Of a stretch of DNA of 43,388 nucleotides, positions 22,973-33,400 are shown piece by piece; within the stretch, counting starts at the first letter, position 1; the number at the start of each line of letters is the position of its first letter. The stretch is from NCBI GenBank assembly GCA_964560875.1, contig CAZLMW010000064.1, positions 1 through 43,388 on the forward strand, written 5' to 3'. Under the pieces are notes generated by a model that was given only the letters and a program-made list of their open reading frames with translations, was not told the origin of the DNA and did no database searches. Source of the stretch: CAZLMW01 sp964560875 (GTDB taxonomy: Bacteria; Myxococcota_A; UBA9042). Made by a program: the position numbers and the translations under genes.

Positions 22973-24359
22973 GGGCTGCTGTCGCCTTGTCGAATGCTCG
23001 CGCCAAGATCGTGATCGCGGCGTCGACCTGCTCACGCGTGATGACGGCCGGTGGAGTCAGCTGAATGACGCAGCCACCGTCGCCACTCGGCAGCAGTATG
23101 AGGCCATTGCGTAGCGACTCTTCGACGATGGACCACGCAATGTCTCCCGGTGCGTGACCCTGCATGGCTGCGCATTCGATGCCGATCATCAATCCCTCGC
23201 CGCGAATCTCTGCGACGGCCGAACTCTCAGCCAGGTTGCGCGTGAGCTCGTCCCGAATGTGCTCTCCAAGCCACCGGGCCCGCTGCATCAACTTGCCGTC
23301 TTCGATCGCCGCGATAGCAGCCAGCGCCGCCGCGCACGCGACCGGGTGACCGAGGAACGTGGACGTGTGCAGGGCTTCGCCGGTCGACTTGCCCCACGAG
23401 GCCATCACGTCCGGTTTGCCGAGGCAGGCGGACAGAGGCATGCCGCCACCGAGCGCCTTACCGACGCACAGCAAGTCTGGTGTGAAGCCATTGGATTCGG
23501 ACGCGAACCAAGCACCGGTGCGCCCCATGCCCGTGAAGATTTCGTCGACACAGAGCAGTACGCCATAGTCGCCGCACAGAGCGGCCAGGCGGGGCAAGAA
23601 CGACGCCGGAGGCACGATGGTTCCACCCCGGCCCTGGATCGGTTCGACGATGACGATGCCGACGTCACATACGGGGTCGGCCAGGTATCGGCCAACTGCC
23701 TGCAGCGACTCCTCAAGACGCGCATCATTGCCGCTGTCATCGCCGGAAATGGCCCTTGGAAACGGCGCGAAATGGCTGAGATTGCCGAGATAGGGCGGCG
23801 CTGTGGCGCGAAAGTCTGAGCGCGATGTGGCCAGGAGCGCGCCGATCGTCAGGCCGTGATAGCCGCCCTCGAATGCGACAATGCCGGGTCGAGACGTGTG
23901 CAGAAGCGCCGTCTTGATCGCGACCTCAACAGCTTCCGCGCCACCGGTGCACAACACGGCATGGCCGACACCGCTGGGCGTGATTCGATCGAGTTCTTCG
24001 AGCAGGCGGATGCGAACGGCGGGCGGATGAACGTCCCCCATTCCGTGCACGAGCGTCGCCATTTGACGCTGGGCGGCTGCGACCACAGTCGGAGCGCGGT
24101 GGCCGCAAAACGCGACGCCAAAGGCGGCGGTGGCATCGATGTATCGGTTGCCATCCACGTCGACCACAGCTGCGCCGGCAGCTTCCTGCCAAGCGACGGG
24201 GAATGTCGCCCCGACAAAGGTCACATTTCGCGATTCGACGGACGCAAGCCGCGACAACCAGCGGGATGACGCTGGACCAGGGACGGCCGTGACGATCTCG
24301 GGCAGCTCGTCGCCGCGCAGCGTGGTCGGAGCAAAGGTTTGCTGGCCCGGGTACATCAT
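22962..24359 (-). CDS. Class III pyridoxal-phosphate aminotransferase
   Basis: 465 aa. It belongs to the omega-amino-acid/ornithine/acetylornithine-type class III family, which moves amino groups between a terminal amine or ketone and an oxo-acid. Visible landmarks are GNRYIDATAAFGV, CTGGAEAVEVAIKTA (phosphate-binding), FEGGYHGLTIGALLAT, VEPIQGRGG, the Asp of VDEIFTGMGRTG and the Schiff-base Lys301 in VGKALGGGMPLSA. The substrate cannot be read from sequence. Two adjacent ATG codons (24359 and 24356) are candidate starts; neither has a strong ribosome binding site, and 35 further in-frame codons lie upstream inside the divergent promoter region. It is the first gene of a two-gene unit with the overlapping LuxE-like gene. 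Confidence 0.92.
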   Translation of the reverse strand: MMYPGQQTFAPTTLRGDELPEIVTAVPGPASSRWLSRLASVESRNVTFVGATFPVAWQEAAGAAVVDVDGNRYIDATAAFGVAFCGHRAPTVVAAAQRQMATLVHGMGDVHPPAVRIRLLEELDRITPSGVGHAVLCTGGAEAVEVAIKTALLHTSRPGIVAFEGGYHGLTIGALLATSRSDFRATAPPYLGNLSHFAPFPRAISGDDSGNDARLEESLQAVGRYLADPVCDVGIVIVEPIQGRGGTIVPPASFLPRLAALCGDYGVLLCVDEIFTGMGRTGAWFASESNGFTPDLLCVGKALGGGMPLSACLGKPDVMASWGKSTGEALHTSTFLGHPVACAAALAAIAAIEDGKLMQRARWLGEHIRDELTRNLAESSAVAEIRGEGLMIGIECAAMQGHAPGDIAWSIVEESLRNGLILLPSGDGGCVIQLTPPAVITREQVDAAITILARAFDKATAAHGA

Positions 24360-24454
24360 GGCGGCCGGTTTTACAGGACGCCGCTTTACGACGCCAACGA
24401 CGGTCCATACCCTGACGACGCGCCGGCCGACTGCCTGGTCCGGCCGGGATCCCG

Positions 24455-26545
24455 ATGCGCCCACTACAAGACATGACGGCGACTACATTCGTGTGCGCGG
24501 CACTCGCGGTGATGTTGGTGTGCGTCGGTTGCGCCAGTGACGCTGCCACGACGGATGGTGCGGGCCAGGGCGGCAAGGATACCTCGATCGGTTTCGCCGG
24601 CGCCGACAGTATCGTTGCGGAAGACGCGGGCACCAAGACGAGCGGCGACGCATCGATAGCCGTTGGCGACGTTCCGCCAAAACTCGACACCGCTGGTTCA
24701 CCGGTAGCATCGGTCGACGTCACAATGGCCGGCAAGCTGCAGCTGGGCGCGGCTGTCGACGTCGTGATCAAAGCGGTCAGACTGGACGGGAAGTCAGCAA
24801 ATCTCGCCGGCGTCGTTTTCGAAGCCGACGGAAAGCCGGTGCAGATCGGCGCCAACCTCACGCCTGAAGCGGCCAAGGCGGTTATCGCCGTCTGGAAACA
24901 TGACGACGCAGCAACCTGGCGAATCGCGGCGACGCGGCCGGGCAAAACAAACCTTGTGGTTCGGGTAGGCGGCGTCGCTTCCAAGCCTATACCCATCGAT
25001 GTTCAATGGCCGACCACGCCCACGGTGCGAGTGAGCCAGCCCGGGGCACAGGCTGTGGTGGAAGCCCAGCGGCAGCTGGACGACGCCAACACGATTCGCA
25101 TCGGCGGCAAGAGCGCCGGCAAGGGCGGCGGAACCGTCACGCTTCGATTTCCGCTGGCGACCAAATCCGCAACGGTGCTCGACATCGAAAAATCGCCGTC
25201 CAAAGGCGGTCTATCGGTCACCGGCGCGTTCGCGGACCTGGGTGGAGCGAAGTTCACCCTCGCCAAAGGCTATCTGTCGATTGATCAGACCGGGAAAGGA
25301 CAGCTGCGTGGCACTTTTTCCGGTCTCGCCGCGAGCCTCAAGCCGATCGCGGGCGTGTTCGTTGTGGAGCGTAAGGGCAAGTTTGGAATCGACCTTATCG
25401 ACGACAAGCCGGTCGTGATCGGCACGTCAGACGCTCCCACCCCACAAACGGGCAGCCATTTCAGCCGCGTGTCCGTAGGCGGGTTTGGAGGCAAGTTGGT
25501 CGTTCTAAACCGCACTATCGAGGGCAAATTCAAAGCGGACCTCTCGCGTCATGCCTTTTCGCCCGGACCGGAGGCGGCCAAACCCGTCGCGCCTGTCATG
25601 GATGATGCGACCGCGTACACGGGATTGAAGGACGGCCAGCCCGGGCCGTTCAACGCCGCGATCGGTTACGCGGCCATCCAGCCACTCACCCAGGGCTACC
25701 TCGTCGTGTGGGAAGGCCGTTCCAAGAAGGGACACAGCCAACCGCACGGAATCTGGGCGCGGGCATATGACGACGACCACAAGCCGGTGTCGAATACAGC
25801 GACGGTCGCGACCGACCCCTGTCACGGCCAATGCGCGCCGGTCGTGGCGTCGACGACCGGCGGCACTGTGATCGGCTGGAACACCACCGGCGGCGGCGTG
25901 TCGGCACGCGGAATCAACGGTCTCATCAAGGCCGCAAAGCTGAGCTTCATGCAGAGCAAGCCGGTCGAGTTGGTGGCCAAAGGCGCTGGCGTGCAGATGG
26001 CGACAATCGCTGGAAAAACGGTGGCGACGTGGCACGACGGCGCGAAGGTTCGCTGGTCGATGGGAAGCGGCGGCGGGAATTGGGGTGTGAAGCATCCGAT
26101 CGCATCGACCGACACGATGACACCACCCGCAGCGCTGGCCGGTGTAAAGCAAGGCGGTGGCGGCTTCTTCGTGCTGCTAAGCTGTGTGAAGGGCAAGCTG
26201 CGAACCGACAAGATCTCGCTATCGGCGGCACCGCTCGGCAAGCCCGCGTTCGCCGGCGACTGTTATGGAGATCGATACCTCGCGGCCGCCGGTGCTGACG
26301 GCCAGGTCGTCGTTGTCGAACGGCAGCCAGGTAACGCGACGTACATCATTCGGGCACGCAAGCTTCGGTGGGTCTCACAAGGCAGCGACCCGGAACTTCT
26401 CGGCGGTGACGTCACGCTCGCCAAGGTCATCACCGGGACATTTATCCGCACCGTGTTGAGCCAGGCTCCAGCGACCCACACGTTTATCGTAGGTTGGGCG
26501 GGTGACCTCGACAGCGCGGGCGTCTTCGTTCGTCGCTTCCGTTGA
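24455..26545 (+). CDS. Predicted lipoprotein with propeller-like C-terminal region
   Basis: 696 aa. Residues 1-26 are a lipoprotein signal with lipobox VCVGC (Cys26); ATG at 24473 is an alternative start but would lose the only Arg. A Gly/Asp/Thr-rich stalk (27-75) follows. Residues about 80-185 look like a beta-sandwich (VDVTMAGKLQLGAAVDVVIKA and similar), about 190-380 a second beta region with Gly-rich strands. Residues about 395-695 contain repeats of the type GYLVVWEG-GIWARAYDDD and GVFVRRF, which recall secreted beta-propeller repeats. Two Cys pairs are likely disulfides (DPCHGQC; LSCVKG with GDCYGD). Function unknown, probably surface-exposed. Divergent from the aminotransferase across 95 bp. 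A copy of the palindromic element lies 43 bp after the stop codon. Confidence 0.82.
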   Translation: MRPLQDMTATTFVCAALAVMLVCVGCASDAATTDGAGQGGKDTSIGFAGADSIVAEDAGTKTSGDASIAVGDVPPKLDTAGSPVASVDVTMAGKLQLGAAVDVVIKAVRLDGKSANLAGVVFEADGKPVQIGANLTPEAAKAVIAVWKHDDAATWRIAATRPGKTNLVVRVGGVASKPIPIDVQWPTTPTVRVSQPGAQAVVEAQRQLDDANTIRIGGKSAGKGGGTVTLRFPLATKSATVLDIEKSPSKGGLSVTGAFADLGGAKFTLAKGYLSIDQTGKGQLRGTFSGLAASLKPIAGVFVVERKGKFGIDLIDDKPVVIGTSDAPTPQTGSHFSRVSVGGFGGKLVVLNRTIEGKFKADLSRHAFSPGPEAAKPVAPVMDDATAYTGLKDGQPGPFNAAIGYAAIQPLTQGYLVVWEGRSKKGHSQPHGIWARAYDDDHKPVSNTATVATDPCHGQCAPVVASTTGGTVIGWNTTGGGVSARGINGLIKAAKLSFMQSKPVELVAKGAGVQMATIAGKTVATWHDGAKVRWSMGSGGGNWGVKHPIASTDTMTPPAALAGVKQGGGGFFVLLSCVKGKLRTDKISLSAAPLGKPAFAGDCYGDRYLAAAGADGQVVVVERQPGNATYIIRARKLRWVSQGSDPELLGGDVTLAKVITGTFIRTVLSQAPATHTFIVGWAGDLDSAGVFVRRFR

Positions 26546-26587
26546 TGTTGCCGGCGAATCTGCGGCGTCAAAGATCCAGGAGCGAAA

Positions 26588-26607
26588 GAACGTTAGGAAT
26601 CTAACGA
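26588..26607. repeat. Palindromic 20-bp element at convergent gene ends, copy 2
   Basis: CGTTAG-gaat-CTAACG (26591-26606) with matching flanks; 19 of 20 bases identical to 17816-17835. It sits in the 132-bp gap between the convergent propeller lipoprotein and amylase genes, like copy 1. No T-tract is present on either side. Confidence 0.75.
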
Positions 26608-26677
26608 CCTTTGCCCGACAACCCATCGACCGGGGCCGGCCGACGTCTCCGTCAAACACCCAGAGAGCTGTAGCCGG

Positions 26678-29221
26678 TTATTTGATGTCGATAGTGACCA
26701 GGACCGCTTCGGCTCCCGGCGCAGACCAAGACAACGTCCCGGCCGAGATGGACGTCTTGCAGTCGATGCCCTTGCCGGCGTCGTCCGGCCACTGAACGCA
26801 CGACGAGATGGTGTTCGAAGCGTCCAGCTTGAAACCTTGCCCCGCGAGTTTGACCTGACCCGTCGCGATCTTGGCGCTGCGATTGACGACGACAACCGTG
26901 CCGCTCTTCCCGTCGGCGGTGACGCGGGAGAAACCGACAATATCGAACCCACTCACGAACGGTTTCGGCCACGCGTTGTGACGGAATTCGGGGCGATTGT
27001 GCGCAGTTCCCAGCTGCTGGGTGCGCTTGAGCATCCACGCTTCATTCTTGCTCAACGCGCTACCAAAGCGCATGGGGCGCCGATTATCGGGGTCGCCGCC
27101 GCCCGGCAGTCCAAATTCGTCACCGTAGTACAGCAGCGGCATGCCGGGGATCGCATAGTTGTAGACCAAGGCCTGCCACAAGCGGCGGTAGGGACCGAGT
27201 TGGGTCGGTGGCTTCGGCGGGTTTTTCCAGCCGCTGGCTTGGTTGGAGACGATGTCCCACGGTCCGCAGGCCACGTCGCCGCCGGCAAGGCTGATGAAAC
27301 GCGAAATGTCGTGGTTGCCGGCGAAAGGACTCATCCACATCGAATGCTTGCCGTACACGCCCTTGATGCCGCGGATAGCGTTGTCCATATCCGAGACCTT
27401 GCCGTGCTTCTTGCCAAACACGTTGAGCAGCTGGTTGTTGGTCGGGAAGTCGAATTGAGCGTGCAGCCGGCTGTCGGAAAGGAACCACGCGATCGCCTTG
27501 GCGTCGCCCGTGAAGGTCTCGCCAACCAGGTAGAAGTCCACGCCGGTCAGCTCAAGTTCTTCGCCGAGCTTCTTGCGGAGATCTTCGACGAACACCATTT
27601 CGATGTGTTTGACAGCGTCGAGCCGATATCCGTCTGCGCCGGACTGTTTCGCCCACCACACGGCGGCGTCCACCATCGTCTTACGCGCGAGCGGGTTGTC
27701 GTAGTTGAAGTCGGCCAGGTACTTGGTGAACCAGCATTCGACGGGTTTCTTGCCCCAGCCCACGTCCGCGCACACGTCGGCGGGTTGATGGAACCATCCG
27801 GCATTGCCGTATTTTTTGTAGAGCGGCGAATCGGTGTGGACGTGGTTCGCTGTGAAATCGAGGAGCACGCGCAGGCCCGTCTTGTGGGCCGCGGAGACGA
27901 GGTCGCGGAGGTCTTGCATCGAGCCGAAACGCGGTTCGACCTGCTGCGTCTCCGTGGGCCAATAGCCGTGGTAGGCGGTGTATTTTGTTGGCTTGTAGTT
28001 GGCCTTCTTGGGGTCGAGACCGCAGCCGGTTTGGTCGATCCGGCCCCCCGGTTCGGCGCCGGAGAATTGGGTCGCAGGCCAGCTGATCCACAGAGCGTCC
28101 ACGCCAAGCTTCTCAAGATAGCCCGACTCGATTCGCTTCTTGATGCCAGCGAAGTCGCCGCCGTGCCAGTCGAGGATGGCCGGGATGCCCCCCTGCGGTT
28201 TGTCGTTGGTTTTGTCGCCGTTGTCGAAACGGTCCGTCATGGCAAAGTAAATCGAGCCGCCCCGCCAATCTGGGTCGAGGCCGTTGTAGACCTTGAACAG
28301 GAGCATTTCGTCGCCGTACTGAACGCGCACGTCGTGGATGCCGGCGCCCGATGTGGCCACGTCGATTTTGCACCCGTTCGCGCCGCTGGGCTTGCAGCCA
28401 GGTGTATGCTTTGTCCAGTCGACGGTCACGAGCGCTTTGGTGGCGTCGAAGCCGGGCATGGTCGCCTTGAGCTCCGCCTGCAATGTGCCGGCCTTGTGGT
28501 CGACTTTGGCGCTGATCAAGCCGAGCGGCTTTGGGCAATCCGGGATGACGAGGACGCTGTTCTTGCCGCCGAATCCGTCGTCGACGCTCTCAGGATTGTT
28601 CGGGTCCGGCAGCCATTTGCCATCGACAACGAATTTGTAGAGCCACTTGCCGGGGCCGATGAGAACGTTGGCGGACCATGTCCCGTCACCGTCGGGATCG
28701 GACAGCGCTGCGCCTTTGTCGATGTTCCAGCCGACCCAATCGCCGGTCACTGTCACCTTCTTGGCGCCTGCGCCGGGTTTGAGCGTGAACTCGACAGCTC
28801 CACACAGCGGCGGTCCCTGCGCACCTGCGTCACCGCCGGAGGTTGCGTCTGGCGCGGTCGTGTCGGGCGACGAAGCAATGTCGGGATTCACTTTGGCATC
28901 GGGGAGCTGCCAGGCGTCTCCCGAAATCGACGTATCGGACTGAGTTGAGACGTCGGCGATGACCGCGTGGGCGTCGGGGGCGTCGGCCGCGCTGGGCGCG
29001 TCGGAACCGTCGGATACGTCATGGACCACAGCGGAATCGCTGGCCGCTGCGTCAGCTACGGTCGTGACGTCCTGCGGTGCGGTGGTGTCTTCAGCGACAT
29101 CGGCAGCTGAGACGTCGGCTGAGGGGCTGGCCGAGCCTTGTTGAGGATCCGTGCAACCGGCTGAAATCGCTGAGGCAAACAGCAACAACAGCGCCGGGCT
29201 AACGCGAGATGCGACCGACAT
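26678..29221 (-). CDS. Surface lipoprotein alpha-amylase, GH13 with N-terminal glycogen-binding-like domain
   Basis: 847 aa; ggaggt lies five bases before the ATG at 29221. Residues 1-23 are a lipoprotein signal (ISAGC, Cys23). Residues 24-135 are an Asp/Ala/Thr/Ser-rich stalk. Residues about 140-230 resemble a CBM48/AMPK-type domain (VTVTGDWVGWN, WLYKFVVDGKWLPDP). The GH13 barrel (about 322-760) shows region I DFTANH, region II GYRLDAVKH (nucleophile Asp535), region III VGETF (acid/base Glu568) and region IV GNHD (Asp638), so it should be catalytically complete. A C-terminal beta domain (about 765-847) ends in VLVTIDIK. It would cleave alpha-1,4-glucans outside the cell or in the periplasm. 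No sugar transporter or other glucan gene is adjacent. The convergent neighbour and the palindrome lie downstream. Confidence 0.95.
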   Translation of the reverse strand: MSVASRVSPALLLLFASAISAGCTDPQQGSASPSADVSAADVAEDTTAPQDVTTVADAAASDSAVVHDVSDGSDAPSAADAPDAHAVIADVSTQSDTSISGDAWQLPDAKVNPDIASSPDTTAPDATSGGDAGAQGPPLCGAVEFTLKPGAGAKKVTVTGDWVGWNIDKGAALSDPDGDGTWSANVLIGPGKWLYKFVVDGKWLPDPNNPESVDDGFGGKNSVLVIPDCPKPLGLISAKVDHKAGTLQAELKATMPGFDATKALVTVDWTKHTPGCKPSGANGCKIDVATSGAGIHDVRVQYGDEMLLFKVYNGLDPDWRGGSIYFAMTDRFDNGDKTNDKPQGGIPAILDWHGGDFAGIKKRIESGYLEKLGVDALWISWPATQFSGAEPGGRIDQTGCGLDPKKANYKPTKYTAYHGYWPTETQQVEPRFGSMQDLRDLVSAAHKTGLRVLLDFTANHVHTDSPLYKKYGNAGWFHQPADVCADVGWGKKPVECWFTKYLADFNYDNPLARKTMVDAAVWWAKQSGADGYRLDAVKHIEMVFVEDLRKKLGEELELTGVDFYLVGETFTGDAKAIAWFLSDSRLHAQFDFPTNNQLLNVFGKKHGKVSDMDNAIRGIKGVYGKHSMWMSPFAGNHDISRFISLAGGDVACGPWDIVSNQASGWKNPPKPPTQLGPYRRLWQALVYNYAIPGMPLLYYGDEFGLPGGGDPDNRRPMRFGSALSKNEAWMLKRTQQLGTAHNRPEFRHNAWPKPFVSGFDIVGFSRVTADGKSGTVVVVNRSAKIATGQVKLAGQGFKLDASNTISSCVQWPDDAGKGIDCKTSISAGTLSWSAPGAEAVLVTIDIK

Positions 29222-29308
29222 GGGGACCTCCGTTGCTCATGAGGGGGCCGGCACGCTACCTTCGGCGCGCTGCTATGGAAAGCTGCAATCGCCTGTCCCG
29301 GAGCCACC

Positions 29309-30286
29309 ATGAAGCGCGCACTGCATTCGCTAATCTTTATCGCCGCCATCAGCGCCCTTGCGCTTGGATGCGGCAAGCACGAGGAGGGCGGCAAAAAGAA
29401 GGGCGAAGCGGCTGAAAAGAAGACAGCAGCCGCGAAGTCGCCAGATAACGAGAAGGGAAGCGGCGGCGACGAGGGAGCCGAAGAGGACGCAGGCAAGAAA
29501 GAAGAGGCCAAGCCCGCAGGACCGAGCAAGCGAGAGATTCGCATGGCACGCGTAAAGGCACCGGCGAATGTCGCAGCCGCGCCCGCCGACGCCACCAAGC
29601 TGAAGACGGGCGTCGCGTACAAGGTCCTGGCCGAAGGGAAGGGAACGGTGAAGCCCAGTCGAGATGACGTGCTGACGATTCGCTACACAGCGTGGGACAC
29701 GACGGGTAAGCCGACGTCAACAACGTGGAAGGTCAAGACGCAAAAGCCGCGGGAGTTGGTGTTTCGGAAGCTGATTCCAGGTTGGCAAGACGTGCTCAAA
29801 GAGATGGTCGTCGGTGAGCGGAGGCTGGTCTGGATTCCCGCGAAACGCGCCTACGTCAACAAGCGAAACCGCAAGAAGGGGCCGCGGACCGTCGACATGG
29901 AATTGGTGTCGATGCGCGTCGCTCCGCCCGCCCCCTCCGATCTGAGACGGCCGCCGAAGGATGCGACGAAGACCAAGAGTGGGCTGGTCTACAAGAAGCT
30001 GAAGAGCGGGGACGGCAAAGTTCATCCGAAGGCCGCTGACAATGTGAAGGCGAAGTACGCTGGGTGGTCGATGAAGGGGATCTGCTTCGACTACACCGGC
30101 CCGGATGAGCAACGGCAGTTCAACCTGGGCAGCGTGATCAAGGGTTGGACCGAGGGCGTGCAGCTGATGGTCGTCGGCGACAAATACAGGTTCTGGATTC
30201 CGGAGAAGATCGGCTACGACGGGATGCCAGGCAAGCCTGGCGGCAAGTTGGTATTCGACGTGGAGCTCGTGAAGATCTTGAAGTAG
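29309..30286 (+). CDS. Lipoprotein with two tandem FKBP-type peptidyl-prolyl isomerase domains
   Basis: 325 aa; ggag precedes the ATG at 29309. A lipoprotein signal ends at Cys21 (ALALGC). A Lys/Glu/Ala/Gly-rich charged stalk covers about 22-85. FKBP domain 1 (about 92-205) has the LIPGWQDVLKEM and WIPAKRAYV elements, but the usual Phe-Asp pair after the second strand is missing (DTTGKPTSTTW). Domain 2 (about 215-325) keeps that pair (ICFDYTG), VIKGWTEGVQLM and FWIPEKIGYD. So domain 2 is the likelier active isomerase, while domain 1 may serve for binding or chaperoning. It should assist folding of exported proteins, fitting this lipoprotein-rich region. It is divergent from the amylase across 87 bp. 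Confidence 0.9.
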   Translation: MKRALHSLIFIAAISALALGCGKHEEGGKKKGEAAEKKTAAAKSPDNEKGSGGDEGAEEDAGKKEEAKPAGPSKREIRMARVKAPANVAAAPADATKLKTGVAYKVLAEGKGTVKPSRDDVLTIRYTAWDTTGKPTSTTWKVKTQKPRELVFRKLIPGWQDVLKEMVVGERRLVWIPAKRAYVNKRNRKKGPRTVDMELVSMRVAPPAPSDLRRPPKDATKTKSGLVYKKLKSGDGKVHPKAADNVKAKYAGWSMKGICFDYTGPDEQRQFNLGSVIKGWTEGVQLMVVGDKYRFWIPEKIGYDGMPGKPGGKLVFDVELVKILK

Positions 30287-30414
30287 CTGAAGCACCCGAT
30301 TTGCGAGCGAATTGTCCGGTTCGGGACGCTGCAGGGCGTTCCAACGATATCAGCGACTTGCGAAACGCCCGGCACGTCCCCAAGCGCGTTCAAGCGCGAC
30401 CAAGCGTCGCGTTG

Positions 30415-33400
30415 CTACAGATTAAAAGCGCGGTAGTTCGTCGACCAGGAGCGGCGTCCGCCAAACTCGACGTCGAACGTCGAGAACCCATCGATCGTCA
30501 CGTCCGGGTTGTAGATCCGGTCGATTCGCGCAACGTAAGGCACGGGCATGAACACGTTGTGCTTCGGCGGCAGTTTGGCGTAGTCGGGCAGCTTCACCGA
30601 CGTCGTCTTCGGCGCGGTGTACAGCCACCAGAACGGAAACCCCTGACCGTCGAGGTGCACGCGGTTGAGCGACGGAAGCGGCCCGGGAGCCACCGACCAC
30701 TCGATCTCCAGCTCCTTGGGATTCGCGGTCAGCTTCGGCTTGGTGATGTTGGGCACGGTGAGGAACGGCCCCAACCACAACCCGGGTCGACCCGCCAAGA
30801 TCGTCTGCCCAGCGGAGGTGCGCGCCCCACACAGCACTTCCATGTCGCGCCGCTCGGGGCTCTCGTTGCCAACGCCGGCCGGTCCAACGCGCCACAGTCC
30901 ACCGTGCTGATCCGTCGCGAGAACAGTGCCGCCACCGATCGCAAACAGGCGCCGCAAACCGGGAATGTCCTTTGGGTTGAACCCGGCCGGCCACGCGCTC
31001 TCCCACTTGCCGGAAATCAGCTTCAGGATGGTCCCTCCGACGCCGGTTTTTGCGTCACCGGCGGCCCAAACCTGGCCCAGCCCGGTGCGCACGATACTGC
31101 GGAGGTTCGCGCCGCCTTCGACGGTTGCCACGGAAGCATTCGCGCTGGCGCCCGCGATGGTCAACGTCACGACGGCGCCGCCATCACCAACCGCGATCGC
31201 CCCCTTCGCGTCGCAGACGACCGCATGAAGCGCCCCGGGCACGGAAACCGCCGCCTTCTTCCAGCCGGTTCCGCCGTCATAGCCGATACCGCCCTTTGCG
31301 CCGACGACCACGCGACCAGCTGGCCCCTGGCAGACGCCGTTCAGGTCCTCCGCAAGAACGCCCTTCTCCTGCTTCACCGTGTCGCCGTCCAACCTCCGAA
31401 TCAGGCCGTTCTTGCCGACAATCGTTGCGCTGGTAGGTGTACCGGCGGCGGCGAGGATGACGGCGGGCTTGGTGTACGGATCCAACTGCAGCGGGAACCA
31501 AATCACGTATGGGTCTTCGAGCGTTCCCCGGTAAACCCGTCCGTCCCGAGCCACGAACAGCAGCTCTTCCGACCCGCTGGCGCCCGCCAAAATCGCGGTG
31601 ATCGTGGTGTTGAGCGCCAATGTCGACTCGCTCCACACGCCAAATTTGCTACGCACGCGCATGTTGATGTCGCCCGTCTTGATAAGGTCGTCGTGCAACG
31701 TGCCGGACTGCGGGGTCGTCGGCGTCTCAGCGCCGTATTTCGCGACCGCGCGATAGACTTGCGTTGTCGCGGTTAACGTCTCGGGCAGGGTCAGCGGCTG
31801 CCGGAACAAGGTCTCGCTATCCCGGATGCCGGTCTCCTTGCCGAGCGGGTTTCGTTCGACGTCCGCCATCGGGATATAGCCGTCCGAACCGAGGTGCAGC
31901 CACGACTGCAACTTGATGCGCCCCGGCGTGTTCTTGCTCGGGAAATGCTTGGGCGGGTTGTCGAGGCGGACGTGGAGCGTTCGCTTCAGCGGGATGTTCA
32001 GCCGCACGTTGACGTTCTTGATGGTCTCGCCCGGCTGCGGGAACAGGTGCCTCTTGACGCCCATCGTAAACGGGACGAACTCACCGGCTTTCACCCCGGC
32101 TGTGCTGTCCTTCGTGTTGGCGACATATCCGGCGCGACAAGCGACCGCGAGCTCGTCAAGCCTTACCGGGTCCAGCGTGAACTTGCCGGTCTTCTCATCG
32201 ACGATCGCCTCGGGAGGCGTCGCATCCGTCTGAGGCTCCTTGCACGACAGCCCGCGACAGCTTGTGGTGCATCGGATCTGGCGAATGCCATGCGAGGGCT
32301 TGCAGATACTCACGTCCGCCTGTGTGAGGTCGGGGACGCATCCAAAGCCCTTGCTGCAGTCATTGTCGGACTTGCACGTGTGGAAGCAGCGGTTGCCTGC
32401 CGCTCCCGTCAGCACGCACATCCACTTCTTTGTATCCCCGGCTACCGCCGTCTTGGTGCAGTCGTCCGGCAGATCGCAGAAGTCACACTGCGGTCCACCC
32501 TCGGACGGCTTCAGGCAATTGTTCGGGGCGACCCAAACGTACTTGTTGAGGTCGAGAACCCTCCCTTCGATGCGTGCAGCCGGCAAACCGGTCGGGGGAT
32601 TGCCGGGCCCGCTCGACGGCGGCACGAACGGGAACAGGAGCAAAGTCGCGTTGCCCACGCCGAAATGCACGATCGACGACGCAGAGAACTCCTTCTTCGA
32701 GGCCGAGACCGTTAATTGTCCCGCGATGTCGGGGCCCGAAAACACAACCTGTCCCTTGTCGTCGGTGTACTCGCCGTACTTCTGGAACAGCGGCGTACCG
32801 GGCTGGCCGACCTGCACCCACGCGCCCTGGATCGGCGACAACGTGTAGATGTTGAGCACCGTGACGTTGAGTGTCCCTGCCGCCGGCTGCCCATAGGTGC
32901 CTCCCCGAGGCTGCGTCGGCGAGAAGTAAACGTAACCGTCGATCAACGTGTCTGTCTGATCGCCATACACCACGTCCACGGCGACCGGACCAGGCTTGTG
33001 CGAGGGCGTCTTGAGCCGCAGTCGACCGCTGTCGAGCGTTGCGACCTCGGTTGCTGGGGCGCCGCCGAAATAGACCTTCATCCCGGGCAGAAAACCGCTG
33101 CCGTACACCGTGACGAGAGTCCCTCCGCCCGTTGCGCCAGAAGCCGGTGACACCGCGTTGATCTGAGGCTTTCCATCGGTGTAGCCGTATGCGTTGCGGG
33201 CCAGCGAAGACATCGGGCCGCAGGACACCTCCACGTCTGCCGCGCCCAGAGGCCCCGGCGGGGCGGTAACCGTGATGCTGGTCGCGGTGCTTTCCGTGGC
33301 TTTCGCGTTGTAGATGCCGATTCGAACGGTGCAGCCAGGCCCAAAGCCACTGCCGCCGATCGTGACGCTTGTCCCGCCCTTGGCCGGCCCGGACTCCGGC

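Noticed and set aside
26837..28948. A 703-codon open frame antisense to the amylase
   Set aside because: The amylase has intact catalytic motifs and a ribosome binding site; the antisense frame has neither motif nor signal.
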